NCBI GenBank assembly: GCA_964470375.1
Contig: CAYYCP010000038.1
Span: forward strand, 1 to 30,503
Direction: 5' to 3'
Origin: CAYNQK01 sp964470375
Lineage (GTDB): Bacteria; Spirochaetota; Spirochaetia; Treponematales; JBGSOB01
DNA: 30,503 nt
Shown in pieces: positions 14,359 through 23,369 of the stretch. Below the pieces are notes generated by a model. It did no database searches and was not told where the DNA came from. It worked only from the letters and a program-made list of their open reading frames with translations. The number at the start of each line of letters is the position of its first letter. Within the stretch, counting starts at the first letter, position 1. The translations under genes were made by a program, and so were the position numbers.

Positions 14359-15792
14359 TTAGGTCTGCTCGAGGAGGGCCCGGGCGCATTCGGCCAGGGC
14401 CTCGGCCTCCGTGGGATGGGGGAAGACTGTGTCGGCCAGGTCGCGCAGGCCCAGGCCGCGCCTCAGGAAGGGCTCCAGGCCCCAGATCAGCTCCGATGCC
14501 GAACTCGACACGATGCAGGCGCCGAGGAGGCGGCCGGAACCCCTCTCCGCCAGGAGCTTGCAGATCCCCTGCCCAGCCGCGCCCCGCTCAGCCATGAAAC
14601 GGCCCACGGACCGCATCGGCATGGCTTTGGCGATGTAATCCACCCCCCGGGCCTTGGCTTCCTCCTGGTTGATGCCTATCCCGGCCGATTCCATGGGACC
14701 GTAGACGGCCCAGGGCACTATCGAGGGATCGAAGCGCTCTCGGGCCGTGGAGCCCTCCAGGTAAGCGCAGGCGTTGGCCCCCGCCACCCTGCCCATGCGC
14801 GCGGCCGCATGGGCTAGGAGGGAGAGGCCGGTGGCGTCCCCGGCCGCATAGAGGCCGGGTATGGGCGTGGCCATGGCGGAGTCCACCGCGAAACCCGGCT
14901 TACCGTCCGGGCGCAGGGCCTCACCCAGGCCTGCTTCCATGAATTCCGACGGCGGAAGTGGGCGGCGTCCGGTGGCCACGAGGAGGGCATCGGCCTCCAG
15001 CGCCCGCGGGTCATTTCCATCACCGCCCTCGAGGGCCAGGACGCGCCCGTCCCATGAGAGGGCCCGGACCCCGCAGAGAACCTCAATCTCGGGGAATGAG
15101 CGCATCAGGACCCGCGAGCAATCAGCGTCCATGAAGGGCAGGACGGAGGGCATAGCCTCAACGATCCTCGTCTTCACTCCCAAGGAGGACCAAAGGAAGG
15201 CGAATTCCATGCCTATGGCGCCAGCGCCTAGGATGGCCATCCGGGCAGGAGGCTGGGCCAGGTTCAGGGCCGCATCCGAGTCAAGGACATGGGCAGCTTC
15301 AGCCGCACCATCCCTGCCGAGCCCTGGCAGAGGCGGGCGGACGTTCTCCGAGCCCGTGGCCATGATGAGGACGGGAGCCCCTACCTCCTCTGTCCCGGAG
15401 CCGTCGCCTGAATCCAGGCGCAGGCGGAAATGCCCCTCCCCGTCGCGACCTAGGATGGAAGCCCGGCCCGAGACGAGTTCCAGTCCCTGCCGGCGAAGGC
15501 CCTGCTCCAGGGCCGCCCTGAGGCCGCGCACGGCCTCGTCCTTGAAGGCCATGGCCGCTCCCAGGTCGAAGTCCAGGGGACCGGTAGTGAGCCCATGGTC
15601 CGCAGCCCGCTCCGCCTGCCAGCGCAGCTTGGCCGAGTAGAGGAGACTCTTGGCTGGAATGCAGCCGCGGTTGAGGCAGGTGCCGCCCAGGGCTCCGGCC
15701 TCCACAAGGCACACGCGTTTCCCCCGCCCCAGGCACTCCTTGGCGGCCTCGCAGCCGGCCGCCCCCCCGCCGACGATGAGGATGTCGGTCAA
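14359..15792 (-). CDS. Dihydrolipoamide dehydrogenase-like FAD/NAD(P) disulfide oxidoreductase
   Basis: 477 aa. An N-terminal FAD-binding GGGAAGCEAA, the redox-active disulfide CLNRGCIPAKSL, a second nucleotide site GAGAIGMEF, FAD-contact YAAGDATG, and the C-terminal active-site His in FPHPTEAE define the class I pyridine nucleotide-disulfide oxidoreductase family, closest to Lpd. It oxidises dihydrolipoyl groups with NAD+. No lipoyl-bearing E2 or glycine cleavage gene is in view, so its partner is unknown. The start is TTG 15792, matching the family N-terminus; GGGAGG lies 10 nt upstream. It follows the 103-aa gene after 4 bp. Gene symbol lpdA would be reasonable but is not proven. Confidence 0.9.
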   Translation of the reverse strand: MTDILIVGGGAAGCEAAKECLGRGKRVCLVEAGALGGTCLNRGCIPAKSLLYSAKLRWQAERAADHGLTTGPLDFDLGAAMAFKDEAVRGLRAALEQGLRRQGLELVSGRASILGRDGEGHFRLRLDSGDGSGTEEVGAPVLIMATGSENVRPPLPGLGRDGAAEAAHVLDSDAALNLAQPPARMAILGAGAIGMEFAFLWSSLGVKTRIVEAMPSVLPFMDADCSRVLMRSFPEIEVLCGVRALSWDGRVLALEGGDGNDPRALEADALLVATGRRPLPPSEFMEAGLGEALRPDGKPGFAVDSAMATPIPGLYAAGDATGLSLLAHAAARMGRVAGANACAYLEGSTARERFDPSIVPWAVYGPMESAGIGINQEEAKARGVDYIAKAMPMRSVGRFMAERGAAGQGICKLLAERGSGRLLGACIVSSSASELIWGLEPFLRRGLGLRDLADTVFPHPTEAEALAECARALLEQT

Positions 15793-15796
15793 GGCC

Positions 15797-16108
15797 TCAG
15801 GCCTCCCGCTCGCCGGAGAGCACTGAATCCAGGGACTGATCCAGGAGGGCCTGTATGTCTGAGTGGGCGAACTCCCGCTTCTCGAAAAGGCGGGCCAGGT
15901 TTTCGAAGACCTTCTCGTTGGTCCTGTAGAGGAGGTCGGCGATGACCTCCTCCAACTCCTCTCGGCTGGGCTCCCTGTCCACCCCGCGGGCCCGGTAGAG
16001 GCTGCGCAGAGCGGGCAGGAGGCGCTGGTAGTCTATGTGCCCCTCGCGGATGTCGTAGGCGAAGACCAGCTTGCCGCTGGTGCGCCCGGAAATCTTCATC
16101 CTCGGCAT
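15797..16108 (-). CDS. Hypothetical protein, 103 aa
   Basis: No recognised family. It begins with a basic beta-like segment (MKISGRTSGKLVFAYDIREG) and continues as charged helices with many Glu and Arg, ending in IQALLDQSLDSVLSG. A GGGGGA ribosome site lies about 6 nt before ATG 16108. It is 23 bp after the amino acid transporter ATPase and 4 bp before the Lpd-like gene, all in the same direction, so it probably belongs to one transcript. The tight junction with lpd suggests a linked role, but no function can be read from the sequence. Confidence 0.72.
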   Translation of the reverse strand: MPRMKISGRTSGKLVFAYDIREGHIDYQRLLPALRSLYRARGVDREPSREELEEVIADLLYRTNEKVFENLARLFEKREFAHSDIQALLDQSLDSVLSGEREA

Positions 16109-16131
16109 TCAGATCCCCCTTGGCCGCCGAT

Positions 16132-16879
<748 letters not shown>

Positions 16880-16887
<8 letters not shown>

Positions 16888-17746
16888 GACGGGCGGCCTC
16901 CTTAGCCTGGGCGTGCAAGCGGTGCTCCATAACCCGCACCAGGAGAGAGAAGAACAGGGTGAGCACTAGATAGACCAGGGCCACCACGGTGAAGGTCTGG
17001 AAGTAGTTGTACCTCACCGAGGCGTGCTCACGGCCGGCCCGGAAGATGTCGCGCACCGCCAGGATGGACACAAGCGAGGAGTCCTTGAGCAGGGCGATGA
17101 ACTCGTTGCCGATGGGAGGCAGGACGATCTTGAATGTCTGCGGCAGGATGATGCGGGTGACGGCTTGGGAGCGCGACAGTCCCAGGGCGATAGCCGCCTC
17201 CATCTGGCCCTTGGGGATGGCCTGGAAGCCGGCCCGGAAGATCTCCCCCAGGTAGGCCGCGTAGCACACGGCCATGCCCGTGACCGCGGCGGCTATGTCA
17301 CTCACGCGCACAACCAGGGCCAGGGCGTAGTAGATGTAGAAGAGCTGCACCAGGAGGGGGATGCCGCGGATGATCTCCGTGTAGACGCTGGCGATCTGGT
17401 TGAGAATGCCGATGCGCGATATCCGCCCCAGGCCCACCAGCAGGCCCAGGAGGAGGGCGAATATGATGGACAGGACCGTCACCAGGAAGGTGTTGGCCAG
17501 GCCCTGGGGCCAGAAGGCGGCCAGGATAGCCCGGTAGGCTGCGCTGTCAGGGAGGAAGGGGAAGCGCGCGCGCATGGCCGGCGGGAAGCCGGCCGTGAGG
17601 AAGACCAGGGCTAGGACGGCCCCGAAAAAGGAAATGCCCCAGGAGAGGTATTCCGATGCCGATCCCTTGGGCGGGACAAGGGTGCCGTCGGTGAAGCGCC
17701 GCTCCCGGGGCGGCCGGCCGCGCGCAGCGGGGATCAGCGCAGCCAC
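16880..17746 (-). CDS. Polar amino acid ABC transporter, permease
   Basis: 288 aa, of the HisM/GlnP family. After a 30-residue hydrophilic N-terminus come hydrophobic helices including SWGISFFGAVLALVFLTAG and FLVTVLSIIFALLLGLLVG. The family signature EIIRGIPLLVQLFYIYY and the EAA loop EAAIALGLSRSQAVTRIILPQ, which docks on the ATPase, are intact. The start at 17746 overlaps the binding protein stop by 13 bp. It probably works as a homodimer because only one permease gene is present. The amino acid transported is unknown. Confidence 0.94.
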
Positions 17747-18462
17747 TTCTTCTCGAGGGTCTCCAGGCTGCCGTCGGCCTTGAGGGCCGCCAGGGCGGCG
17801 TTGATCTTCTTGAGCAGCTCCGGGTTGTCCTTGTTCACGGCGATGCCGTAGTACTCCTCGGTGAAGGGCTTGCCGACGATCTTGAGGGCATTCTTGTAGC
17901 GCGCGTTCTGCAGGACGAAGTCGGCGGCGATGGGCGTGTCGCAGACCACCCCGTCGATGCGCCCGCTGTAGAGGTCCTCGATGGCCAGGCCCAGCTCGTC
18001 GTAGTTCTTGAGCTCAAGGCCGGCCACCTTGCCGATCTCGGCGGCCCCGGTGGTGCCAATCTGGGCCCCCACCTTCTTGCCCTTGAGGTCCTTGAGGGTG
18101 CTGACGTTGGCGGTCTTGGCCCTGACGACCAGGACCTGGCCGGCGTTGATGTAGGGATCCGAGAAGGCCATGGTCTGCTTGCGCTCCTCGGTGATGGTGA
18201 CCGAGGAGATGACCGCGTCGTACTTCTTGGCGGCCAGCCCGCCGAAGATTCCATCCCAAGCCTGGTTCTTGATCTCCACCTTGAGCCCGGCCTTGGCCGC
18301 GACGGCCTTGATGAGGTCAATATCGAAGCCGACGATGTTCTGCTTCTCGTCCACGAATTCCATGGGCGGCCAGGTGGCGTCCGTAGCCACCACGATGGTC
18401 TGGGCGCTCAGGACCGCGGCGGTGAGGATCATGACGATAAGGGCGATGCGCGTCATCTTCAT
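17734..18462 (-). CDS. Polar amino acid ABC transporter, periplasmic substrate-binding protein
   Basis: About 242 aa, family 3 solute-binding protein. An N-terminal Sec signal (KMTRIALIVMILTAAVLSAQ) has a probable cut after LSA and no lipobox cysteine. The mature part shows DATWPPMEFVDEKQNIVGFDIDL, the family 3 signature region, the Arg-containing TITEERKQTMAFSDPY ligand block and the C-terminal lobe ending LETLEKKWLR. The start is ATG 18462, fixed by a perfect AAGGAGG with a 6-nt spacer; the open frame upstream to 18621 is not coding. It is the first gene of the importer operon and has the strongest ribosome site, as expected for an abundant binding protein. Confidence 0.96.
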   Translation of the reverse strand: MKMTRIALIVMILTAAVLSAQTIVVATDATWPPMEFVDEKQNIVGFDIDLIKAVAAKAGLKVEIKNQAWDGIFGGLAAKKYDAVISSVTITEERKQTMAFSDPYINAGQVLVVRAKTANVSTLKDLKGKKVGAQIGTTGAAEIGKVAGLELKNYDELGLAIEDLYSGRIDGVVCDTPIAADFVLQNARYKNALKIVGKPFTEEYYGIAVNKDNPELLKKINAALAALKADGSLETLEKKWLR

Positions 18463-18613
18463 GCGAAGCCTCCTTGAATAGGACGATGGGTCCTCCTCGC
18501 GGCCGTAGGACCGGGTCAGGAGGGCGCCAGGCCACACTCTAGACGGCCGCGGGCTCGGCGTCAATCGCGGGCACGAAAAAGACTGTATTCGGCCGGGACC
18601 ACTAGGGGAGGTA

Positions 18614-18642
18614 TTGCGCAAGGCTGGCCACCCTGATATACT
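18614..18642 (+). promoter_or_regulatory. Candidate purB promoter close to the start codon
   Basis: TTGCGC (18614-18619), a 17-bp spacer and TATACT (18637-18642, 5 of 6). The purB ATG at 18648 is only 5 bp beyond the -10, so RNA synthesis would start at or next to the ATG. No ribosome site precedes the ATG. Confidence 0.5.
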
Positions 18643-18647
18643 GCGGC

Positions 18648-20096
18648 ATGGAAACGCGCGATATTTTCCTCAACATCTCCCCATTGGATCATCGCTACTA
18701 CCTCTCGGAGCGGGAGCTCTTCGACAAGCTTTCTTCCTTTATATCCGAGGCCGCCTCGATAGGCATCTGCGCCAGGGCCGAGGGAGCCCTGATGAAGGCC
18801 CACCTAGCCGCCCGCGGCCTCATGGACAGCCGACGCGAGGCCGAGATAGACGCCCTGGTGGCAGGCGTGGATCCCCTGGAGGTCTATGCCGAGGAGGAGA
18901 AGACAAAGCACAACGTGCGCGCCCTGGTCAACGTGATGAAGCGCCGCGCCGACGCCTTCCTCTCGCCCTTCATCCACCTGGGGGCGACCTCGGTGGACAT
19001 CCTGGACACGGCCTTCTCCCTCAAGCTCAAGGGCGTCACCCGCTCGGTCATCCTGCCCCTCCTGACGGGCCTGGAGCGCCGCCTCTGCCGCCTGGCCTTG
19101 GACGAGGCCGGGACGAGCCAGGTGGGGCGCACCCACGGCCAGCACGCCGTGCCCATCACCTTCGGCTTCGCCATGGCCGAGTACGCCGCCCGCCTGGGTA
19201 AGTGCGCCCTGAGGATCGAGGAGCTCTCTCTAGACCTGCGCGGGAAGCTCTCTGGGGCCGTGGGCTCCTATAACGCCCTGTCCATGAGCTATAAGGATCC
19301 CGAGGCTGTCGAGCGCGACTACTTGGCCCGTTTAGGCCTCAAGCCCTCCGAGCACTCCACCCAGTTGGTAGAGCCCGAGCACGCCCTTCGCCTCCTCCTG
19401 GAGATGAACGCGGCCTTCGGGGTGATAGCCAACCTGGCCGATGACCTGCGCAACCTCCAGCGCACCGAGATCGGCGAGGTGCGCGAATCCTTCGGCTCGG
19501 AGCAAGTCGGTTCATCCACCATGCCCCAGAAGCGCAACCCATGGAACTCCGAGCACGTGAAGAGCCTCTGGAAGGCATTCGCCCCGCGGGTCCTGAGCTT
19601 CTTCATGGACCAGATTTCCGAGCACCAACGCGACCTTACCAATTCCGCAAGCCAGCGCTTCGTAGCCGATTACCTGGCCGGCTTCGCCTCGGCCGCCAAG
19701 CGCATGGACTCCGTGCTGGCCGGCTTGGTCGTGAACCGCGAGCGCATGCTGGCGAACCTGCGCTCATCGGGCGGCTCGGTCATGGCCGAGCCGGCCTACA
19801 TCCTCCTGGCCGAGGCCGGCCAGGGCGACGCCCACGAGACCGTGCGCAAGCTGACCTTGGAGGCTGAGCGGGCCGGGCGGCCCTTCGGAGAATTGATTGC
19901 AGCCGATCCCGGCCTGCGCGGGATTCTGGCCGAACGCTTAGCGGCCATCGGCGCCCCGCCTCCCGAGGAATTCTTCGCCCGCCCGGAGGCCTACGCTGGC
20001 ATTGCCGCCCGCAAGGCCGCCGAGATAGGCCGGCGCTATGTCGGGCTCATGGACGAACTGGACAAGAGACTGGCCGAGGGCGGCCCGGGCGCCTGA
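18648..20096 (+). CDS. purB: Adenylosuccinate lyase
   Basis: 482 aa. It cleaves SAICAR to AICAR and adenylosuccinate to AMP, releasing fumarate each time. Family landmarks are the N-terminal NISPLDHRYY, RTHGQHA with catalytic His163 or His166, and the flexible signature loop GSSTMPQKRNPWNSEH with catalytic Ser290. The N-terminus matches relatives, so ATG 18648 is right even though no ribosome site precedes it and a -10-like TATACT sits 5 bp upstream, consistent with a leaderless mRNA. It is followed 42 bp later by guaB and then guaA, so the AMP and GMP branches are grouped. Divergent from the amino acid importer. Confidence 0.96.
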   Translation: METRDIFLNISPLDHRYYLSERELFDKLSSFISEAASIGICARAEGALMKAHLAARGLMDSRREAEIDALVAGVDPLEVYAEEEKTKHNVRALVNVMKRRADAFLSPFIHLGATSVDILDTAFSLKLKGVTRSVILPLLTGLERRLCRLALDEAGTSQVGRTHGQHAVPITFGFAMAEYAARLGKCALRIEELSLDLRGKLSGAVGSYNALSMSYKDPEAVERDYLARLGLKPSEHSTQLVEPEHALRLLLEMNAAFGVIANLADDLRNLQRTEIGEVRESFGSEQVGSSTMPQKRNPWNSEHVKSLWKAFAPRVLSFFMDQISEHQRDLTNSASQRFVADYLAGFASAAKRMDSVLAGLVVNRERMLANLRSSGGSVMAEPAYILLAEAGQGDAHETVRKLTLEAERAGRPFGELIAADPGLRGILAERLAAIGAPPPEEFFARPEAYAGIAARKAAEIGRRYVGLMDELDKRLAEGGPGA

Positions 20097-20138
20097 GGGA
20101 CGCCGCCGCGGCCGGGCAGATACGGGAAGGAGGCCCGC

Positions 20139-21581
20139 ATGCAGATAGAAGAGACCCTATCCTACGACGACGTGCTGCTCCTGCCGGGGCATTCGGAGAT
20201 CCTACCGCGCGACACGGACGTGCGCTCGCGGCTGGTCGGCGATATCTGGCTCAACGCCCCCCTCGTCTCGGCGGCCATGGACACCGTCACCGAGGAACGC
20301 ATGGCTATCGCCATAGCCCTGGAGGGCGGGGCCGGGGTCATCCACCGCAGCCTCAAGCCCCAGGTCCAGGCCGAGCAGGTGGCCGACGTCAAGCGCTACC
20401 TCAATTGGATCATCGAGAACCCGGTCACGGTGGAGGACGACCGCAGCATAGGCGAGGTCAGGGCCATCATGGAGCGCTACCGCGTCTCGGGCCTGCCGGT
20501 GATAGACCGCACCGGCCGCCTGGCCGGTATCATCACCGGCCGCGACCTGCGTTTCTGCCACGAGGACAAGAAGCTTGTCCGTGACGTCATGACTGCCGAC
20601 CCGGTGGTGGAGACGGCCGCGGTCACGGCCGACTCGGCCCGCGAGAAATTCGATCGCCACCGTATCGAGAAGCTGCCGGTGGTGGACGAGGAACGCCGCC
20701 TGGTGGGCCTGATCACCGTCAAGGACATGGAGAAGCACGAGCGCCACCCTCGGGCGGCCACGGACAAATCCGGTCGCCTGATCGTCGGCGCGGCCATATC
20801 GCCCCAGGACTGGCAGGTCCGGGTGCCCCTCCTCCTCCAGGCCAAGGTGGATTTCGTGGTCTTCGATACCGCCCACGGCGACAGCCGCAACGTCATAGAC
20901 GCACTGCGCGACCTCAAGCGCGCATATCCCTCCCTGCCGGCCGTGGCCGGCAACGTGGCCACCCGCGAGGCCACCCGGCGCCTGATCGACGCCGGCGCTG
21001 ACGCGGTCAAGGTGGGCATAGGCCCCGGCTCCATCTGCACCACCCGCATTGTGGCCGGCATAGGCGTGCCGCAGTTCACCGCGGTGCTGTGGTGTGCCGA
21101 GGAGGCCGATAAGTCGGGCATCCCGGTGATCGCCGACGGCGGGGTGAAGTTCTCGGGCGACCTGGTCAAGGCCATCGGGGCCGGTGCAAGCACGATCATG
21201 ATAGGCAACCTCTTCGCCGGCCTCAAGGAAAGCCCCGGCCGCGAGATCCTCTTCGAGGGCCGCATCTTCAAGGAGTACCGCGGCATGGGCTCCCTGGGAG
21301 CCATCAAGGACGGCTCGGGCGACCGCTACCAGATGAGCAAGGACGAGGTGCCCTCGCCGGAGGGCATCGAGGGCCGGGTGCCTTACAAGGGCGAGCTGCG
21401 CCCCTTCCTGCACCAGCTGGTGTCAGGCCTCAAGAAGGGCATGGGCTATTGCGGCTGCAAGGACATCGCCGAGCTCAGGCGCTACCGCCGCTTCGTGCGC
21501 ATCACTCAGGCCGGCCTGCGCGAGAGCCACGCCCACGACGTGACCATCACCCAGGAAGCCCCCAATTACTCCAGGAACTAG
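20139..21581 (+). CDS. guaB: Inosine-5'-monophosphate dehydrogenase
   Basis: 480 aa. It oxidises IMP to XMP with NAD+, the committed step of GMP synthesis. The barrel starts with LSYDDVLLLPGHSE, is interrupted by two CBS domains (roughly residues 95-200), and carries the catalytic loop GIGPGSICTTRIVAG with Cys300 and the flap region around GYCGCKDI near residue 440. IADGGVKFSGD is the phosphate-binding strand. A strong AAGGAGG ribosome site precedes ATG 20139. It is 42 bp after purB and 1 bp before guaA. All key residues appear intact. Confidence 0.97.
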   Translation: MQIEETLSYDDVLLLPGHSEILPRDTDVRSRLVGDIWLNAPLVSAAMDTVTEERMAIAIALEGGAGVIHRSLKPQVQAEQVADVKRYLNWIIENPVTVEDDRSIGEVRAIMERYRVSGLPVIDRTGRLAGIITGRDLRFCHEDKKLVRDVMTADPVVETAAVTADSAREKFDRHRIEKLPVVDEERRLVGLITVKDMEKHERHPRAATDKSGRLIVGAAISPQDWQVRVPLLLQAKVDFVVFDTAHGDSRNVIDALRDLKRAYPSLPAVAGNVATREATRRLIDAGADAVKVGIGPGSICTTRIVAGIGVPQFTAVLWCAEEADKSGIPVIADGGVKFSGDLVKAIGAGASTIMIGNLFAGLKESPGREILFEGRIFKEYRGMGSLGAIKDGSGDRYQMSKDEVPSPEGIEGRVPYKGELRPFLHQLVSGLKKGMGYCGCKDIAELRRYRRFVRITQAGLRESHAHDVTITQEAPNYSRN

Positions 21582-21582
21582 C

Positions 21583-23136
21583 ATGCAGCGCATCCTCATC
21601 CTGGACTTCGGCAGCCAGACCACGCAGCTGATCGGACGCAGAATCCGCGAAGCCGGCGTGTACACCGACATCATCCCCGGGGATATGCCCTTCGATCCGG
21701 CCATGCTGGAGGGCGTCAGGGGCCTCATCCTCTCAGGCAGCCCCGCCTCAGTCTACGAGCCCGGAGCCCCCCGCCCCGACCCGCGTTTTTATTCCTGCGG
21801 CCTGCCCGTCCTGGGCATCTGCTACGGCATCCAGCGCATGACCTGGGACCACGGCGGCAAGGTAGCCACCCTGCATGAGCGCGAGTACGGGCGCATGGGC
21901 GTCAAGGCCGAGGGCGATGCGGGCGGCCTCTTGGCCGGCCTGCCGGCTGCCTTCCTGGCTTGGATGAGCCACGGCGATTCCATCGAACAGGCGGCTCCGG
22001 GCTTCCGGGTAGAGGCCCTGAGCGAGCGCGGCTTCCCGGCCGTCCTCAAGCATGAGAGTCTGCCCCTGTGGGGCCTGCAGTTCCATCCCGAGGTCAGCCA
22101 CTGCGAGTACGGAAGCGCCATCCTGGCCAACTTCGCCCTAGGCATCTGCGGGGCCGCGCGCGAATGGAGCATGGAGCGCTATCTGGAGGAAGCCCGGACC
22201 GCGCTGCGCGCGCGCGTGGGCGACCGGCAAGTCCTCCTCCTCATCTCGGGAGGCGTGGATTCCACCGTGGCCGGAGCCCTCCTCCTCAAGACCCTCGATC
22301 CCGACCAGGTTCATCTTCTCTACGTCGACACCGGCCTCATGCGCAAGGGCGAGACCGAGGCGGTGGAACGCTCCCTCAGGAAACTGGGCGCCTCCCATCT
22401 CCGCATCGCCATGGCCGAGGAGGAATTCCTGGCCGCCCTGGCCGGCCTCGAGGATCCGGAGGCCAAGCGCCATGCCATCGGCGACACCTTCATCCGCGTG
22501 CAGGAACGCGAGGTGGCGGCCATGGGTATCGATCAGGCCATCCTTGCCCAGGGCACTCTGTATACCGACCTGATCGAATCCGGGAAGGGCGTGGGCAAGA
22601 AAGCCCATCTCATCAAGAGCCACCACAACGTCGGCACGCCCCTGGTGGCCCGCAAACGCGAGGCCGGCCTCATCATCGAACCGTTGGACAGGCTCTACAA
22701 GGACGAGGTACGCGCCCTTGGCCGCCTCCTTGGAGTAGATGAAGACATAGTCAAGCGCCATCCCTTCCCCGGTCCGGGCCTGGGCGTACGCATCCTGGGC
22801 CATGTCACCAAGGAGAAGTGCGACATCCTGCGCGACGCCGACGCCATCTACATAAACGAGCTCAAGCGCCGCGGCCTCTACGACCTCATCTGGCAGGCCT
22901 TCGCGGTTCTCCTGCCCGTGCGTTCCGTGGGCGTGGCCGGGGACGTGCGCAAGTACGGCTACGTCCTGGCCCTGCGCGCCATCGTCTCCCAGGACGGCAT
23001 GACCGCCGACGTCTACCCCTTCGAGACCAAGGACCTCCTTGAGATATCCACCCTGATCACCAACTCCGTCCCCTCCATAGGCCGCGTCGTCTACGACATC
23101 TCCTCCAAACCCCCCGCCACGATAGAGTGGGAATAA
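21583..23136 (+). CDS. guaA: GMP synthase (glutamine-hydrolysing)
   Basis: 517 aa, converting XMP to GMP. The N-terminal class I amidotransferase has nucleophile Cys80 in GICYGIQ and the His168/Glu170 pair in FHPEV. The ATP-pyrophosphatase domain has the P-loop ISGGVDST (221-228) and HHNVGTPL; the dimerisation domain ends in the family-typical KPPATIEWE. HPEVSHCEYG has Cys where Thr or Ser is more usual, which is unlikely to matter. The ATG starts one base after the guaB stop, with AGGA upstream inside guaB, so the pair is translationally coupled. Just beyond the stop begins the hairpin repeat array. Confidence 0.97.
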   Translation: MQRILILDFGSQTTQLIGRRIREAGVYTDIIPGDMPFDPAMLEGVRGLILSGSPASVYEPGAPRPDPRFYSCGLPVLGICYGIQRMTWDHGGKVATLHEREYGRMGVKAEGDAGGLLAGLPAAFLAWMSHGDSIEQAAPGFRVEALSERGFPAVLKHESLPLWGLQFHPEVSHCEYGSAILANFALGICGAAREWSMERYLEEARTALRARVGDRQVLLLISGGVDSTVAGALLLKTLDPDQVHLLYVDTGLMRKGETEAVERSLRKLGASHLRIAMAEEEFLAALAGLEDPEAKRHAIGDTFIRVQEREVAAMGIDQAILAQGTLYTDLIESGKGVGKKAHLIKSHHNVGTPLVARKREAGLIIEPLDRLYKDEVRALGRLLGVDEDIVKRHPFPGPGLGVRILGHVTKEKCDILRDADAIYINELKRRGLYDLIWQAFAVLLPVRSVGVAGDVRKYGYVLALRAIVSQDGMTADVYPFETKDLLEISTLITNSVPSIGRVVYDISSKPPATIEWE

Positions 23137-23137
23137 C

Positions 23138-23369
23138 ATGCCGCGAAAGCGGCAAACGTCTATCAATTTCCTTGCTATATAGCGTAGCCGGAGGCGAAGC
23201 GTTCAGCAGGTCGCGGAAGCGACCGTTACAATCAATTTCCTTGCTACATAGTGAGGCCGTAGGCCGAGCGTTCAGGCGTGCGCTTCCAGCGCACTCGTCC
23301 AACCCTTTCCCTACAGCTTAGCGAAGCCGCAGGCGAAGCTTTGGCCGTAGGCGGAGCATCAAGGCGACG
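23138..23369. repeat. Hairpin-bearing 69-70 bp tandem repeat array
   Basis: Two good units begin at 23162 and 23231, 69 bp apart. Each opens with ATCAATTTCCTTGCTA, continues ATAG, then GCCGnAGGCnnAGCGTTCAG. A third, decayed unit (about 23300-23345, with CTTAGCGAAGCCGCAGGCG) is followed by another GCCGTAGGCGGAGC. Three short hairpins sit between units, with centres about 70 bp apart: TGCCGC-GAAA-GCGGCA (23139-23154), GGTCGC-GGAA-GCGACC (23209-23224) and GTGCGC-TTCCA-GCGCAC (23278-23294). The stems differ in sequence but stay fully paired. The array lies between the convergent guaA and GH57 genes and has no T-rich terminator. Confidence 0.85.

Noticed and set aside
20097..20138. Purine riboswitch before guaB
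   Set aside because: The purB-guaB gap is only 42 bp, too short for a purine or guanidine aptamer, and shows only a ribosome site.
20202..21413. 403-aa minus-strand frame inside guaB
   Set aside because: Antisense shadow of a strongly conserved enzyme; His/Asp/Gly-rich sequence without motifs, typical of GC-rich codon use.
23139..23154. Intrinsic terminator directly after guaA
   Set aside because: The TGCCGC-GAAA-GCGGCA hairpin is there but is followed by AACGTCT, not a T tract, and it is part of the 70-bp repeat pattern.
22138..23166. 342-aa minus-strand frame inside guaA
   Set aside because: Antisense shadow of guaA with no recognisable domain and no ribosome site or promoter of its own.
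23127..23321. Open frames on both strands through the repeat array (64 aa on plus, 81 aa on minus)
   Set aside because: Both frames are produced by the 69-bp repeat step, which is a multiple of 3. The plus frame starts at a GTG inside guaA without a ribosome site, and the minus frame runs into guaA antisense. Treated as repeat DNA.
23138..23369. CRISPR array or integron attC sites
   Set aside because: Only two good units, repeats longer than the variable parts, variable parts that are self-complementary hairpins rather than spacers, and no cas, integrase or cassette genes in view.
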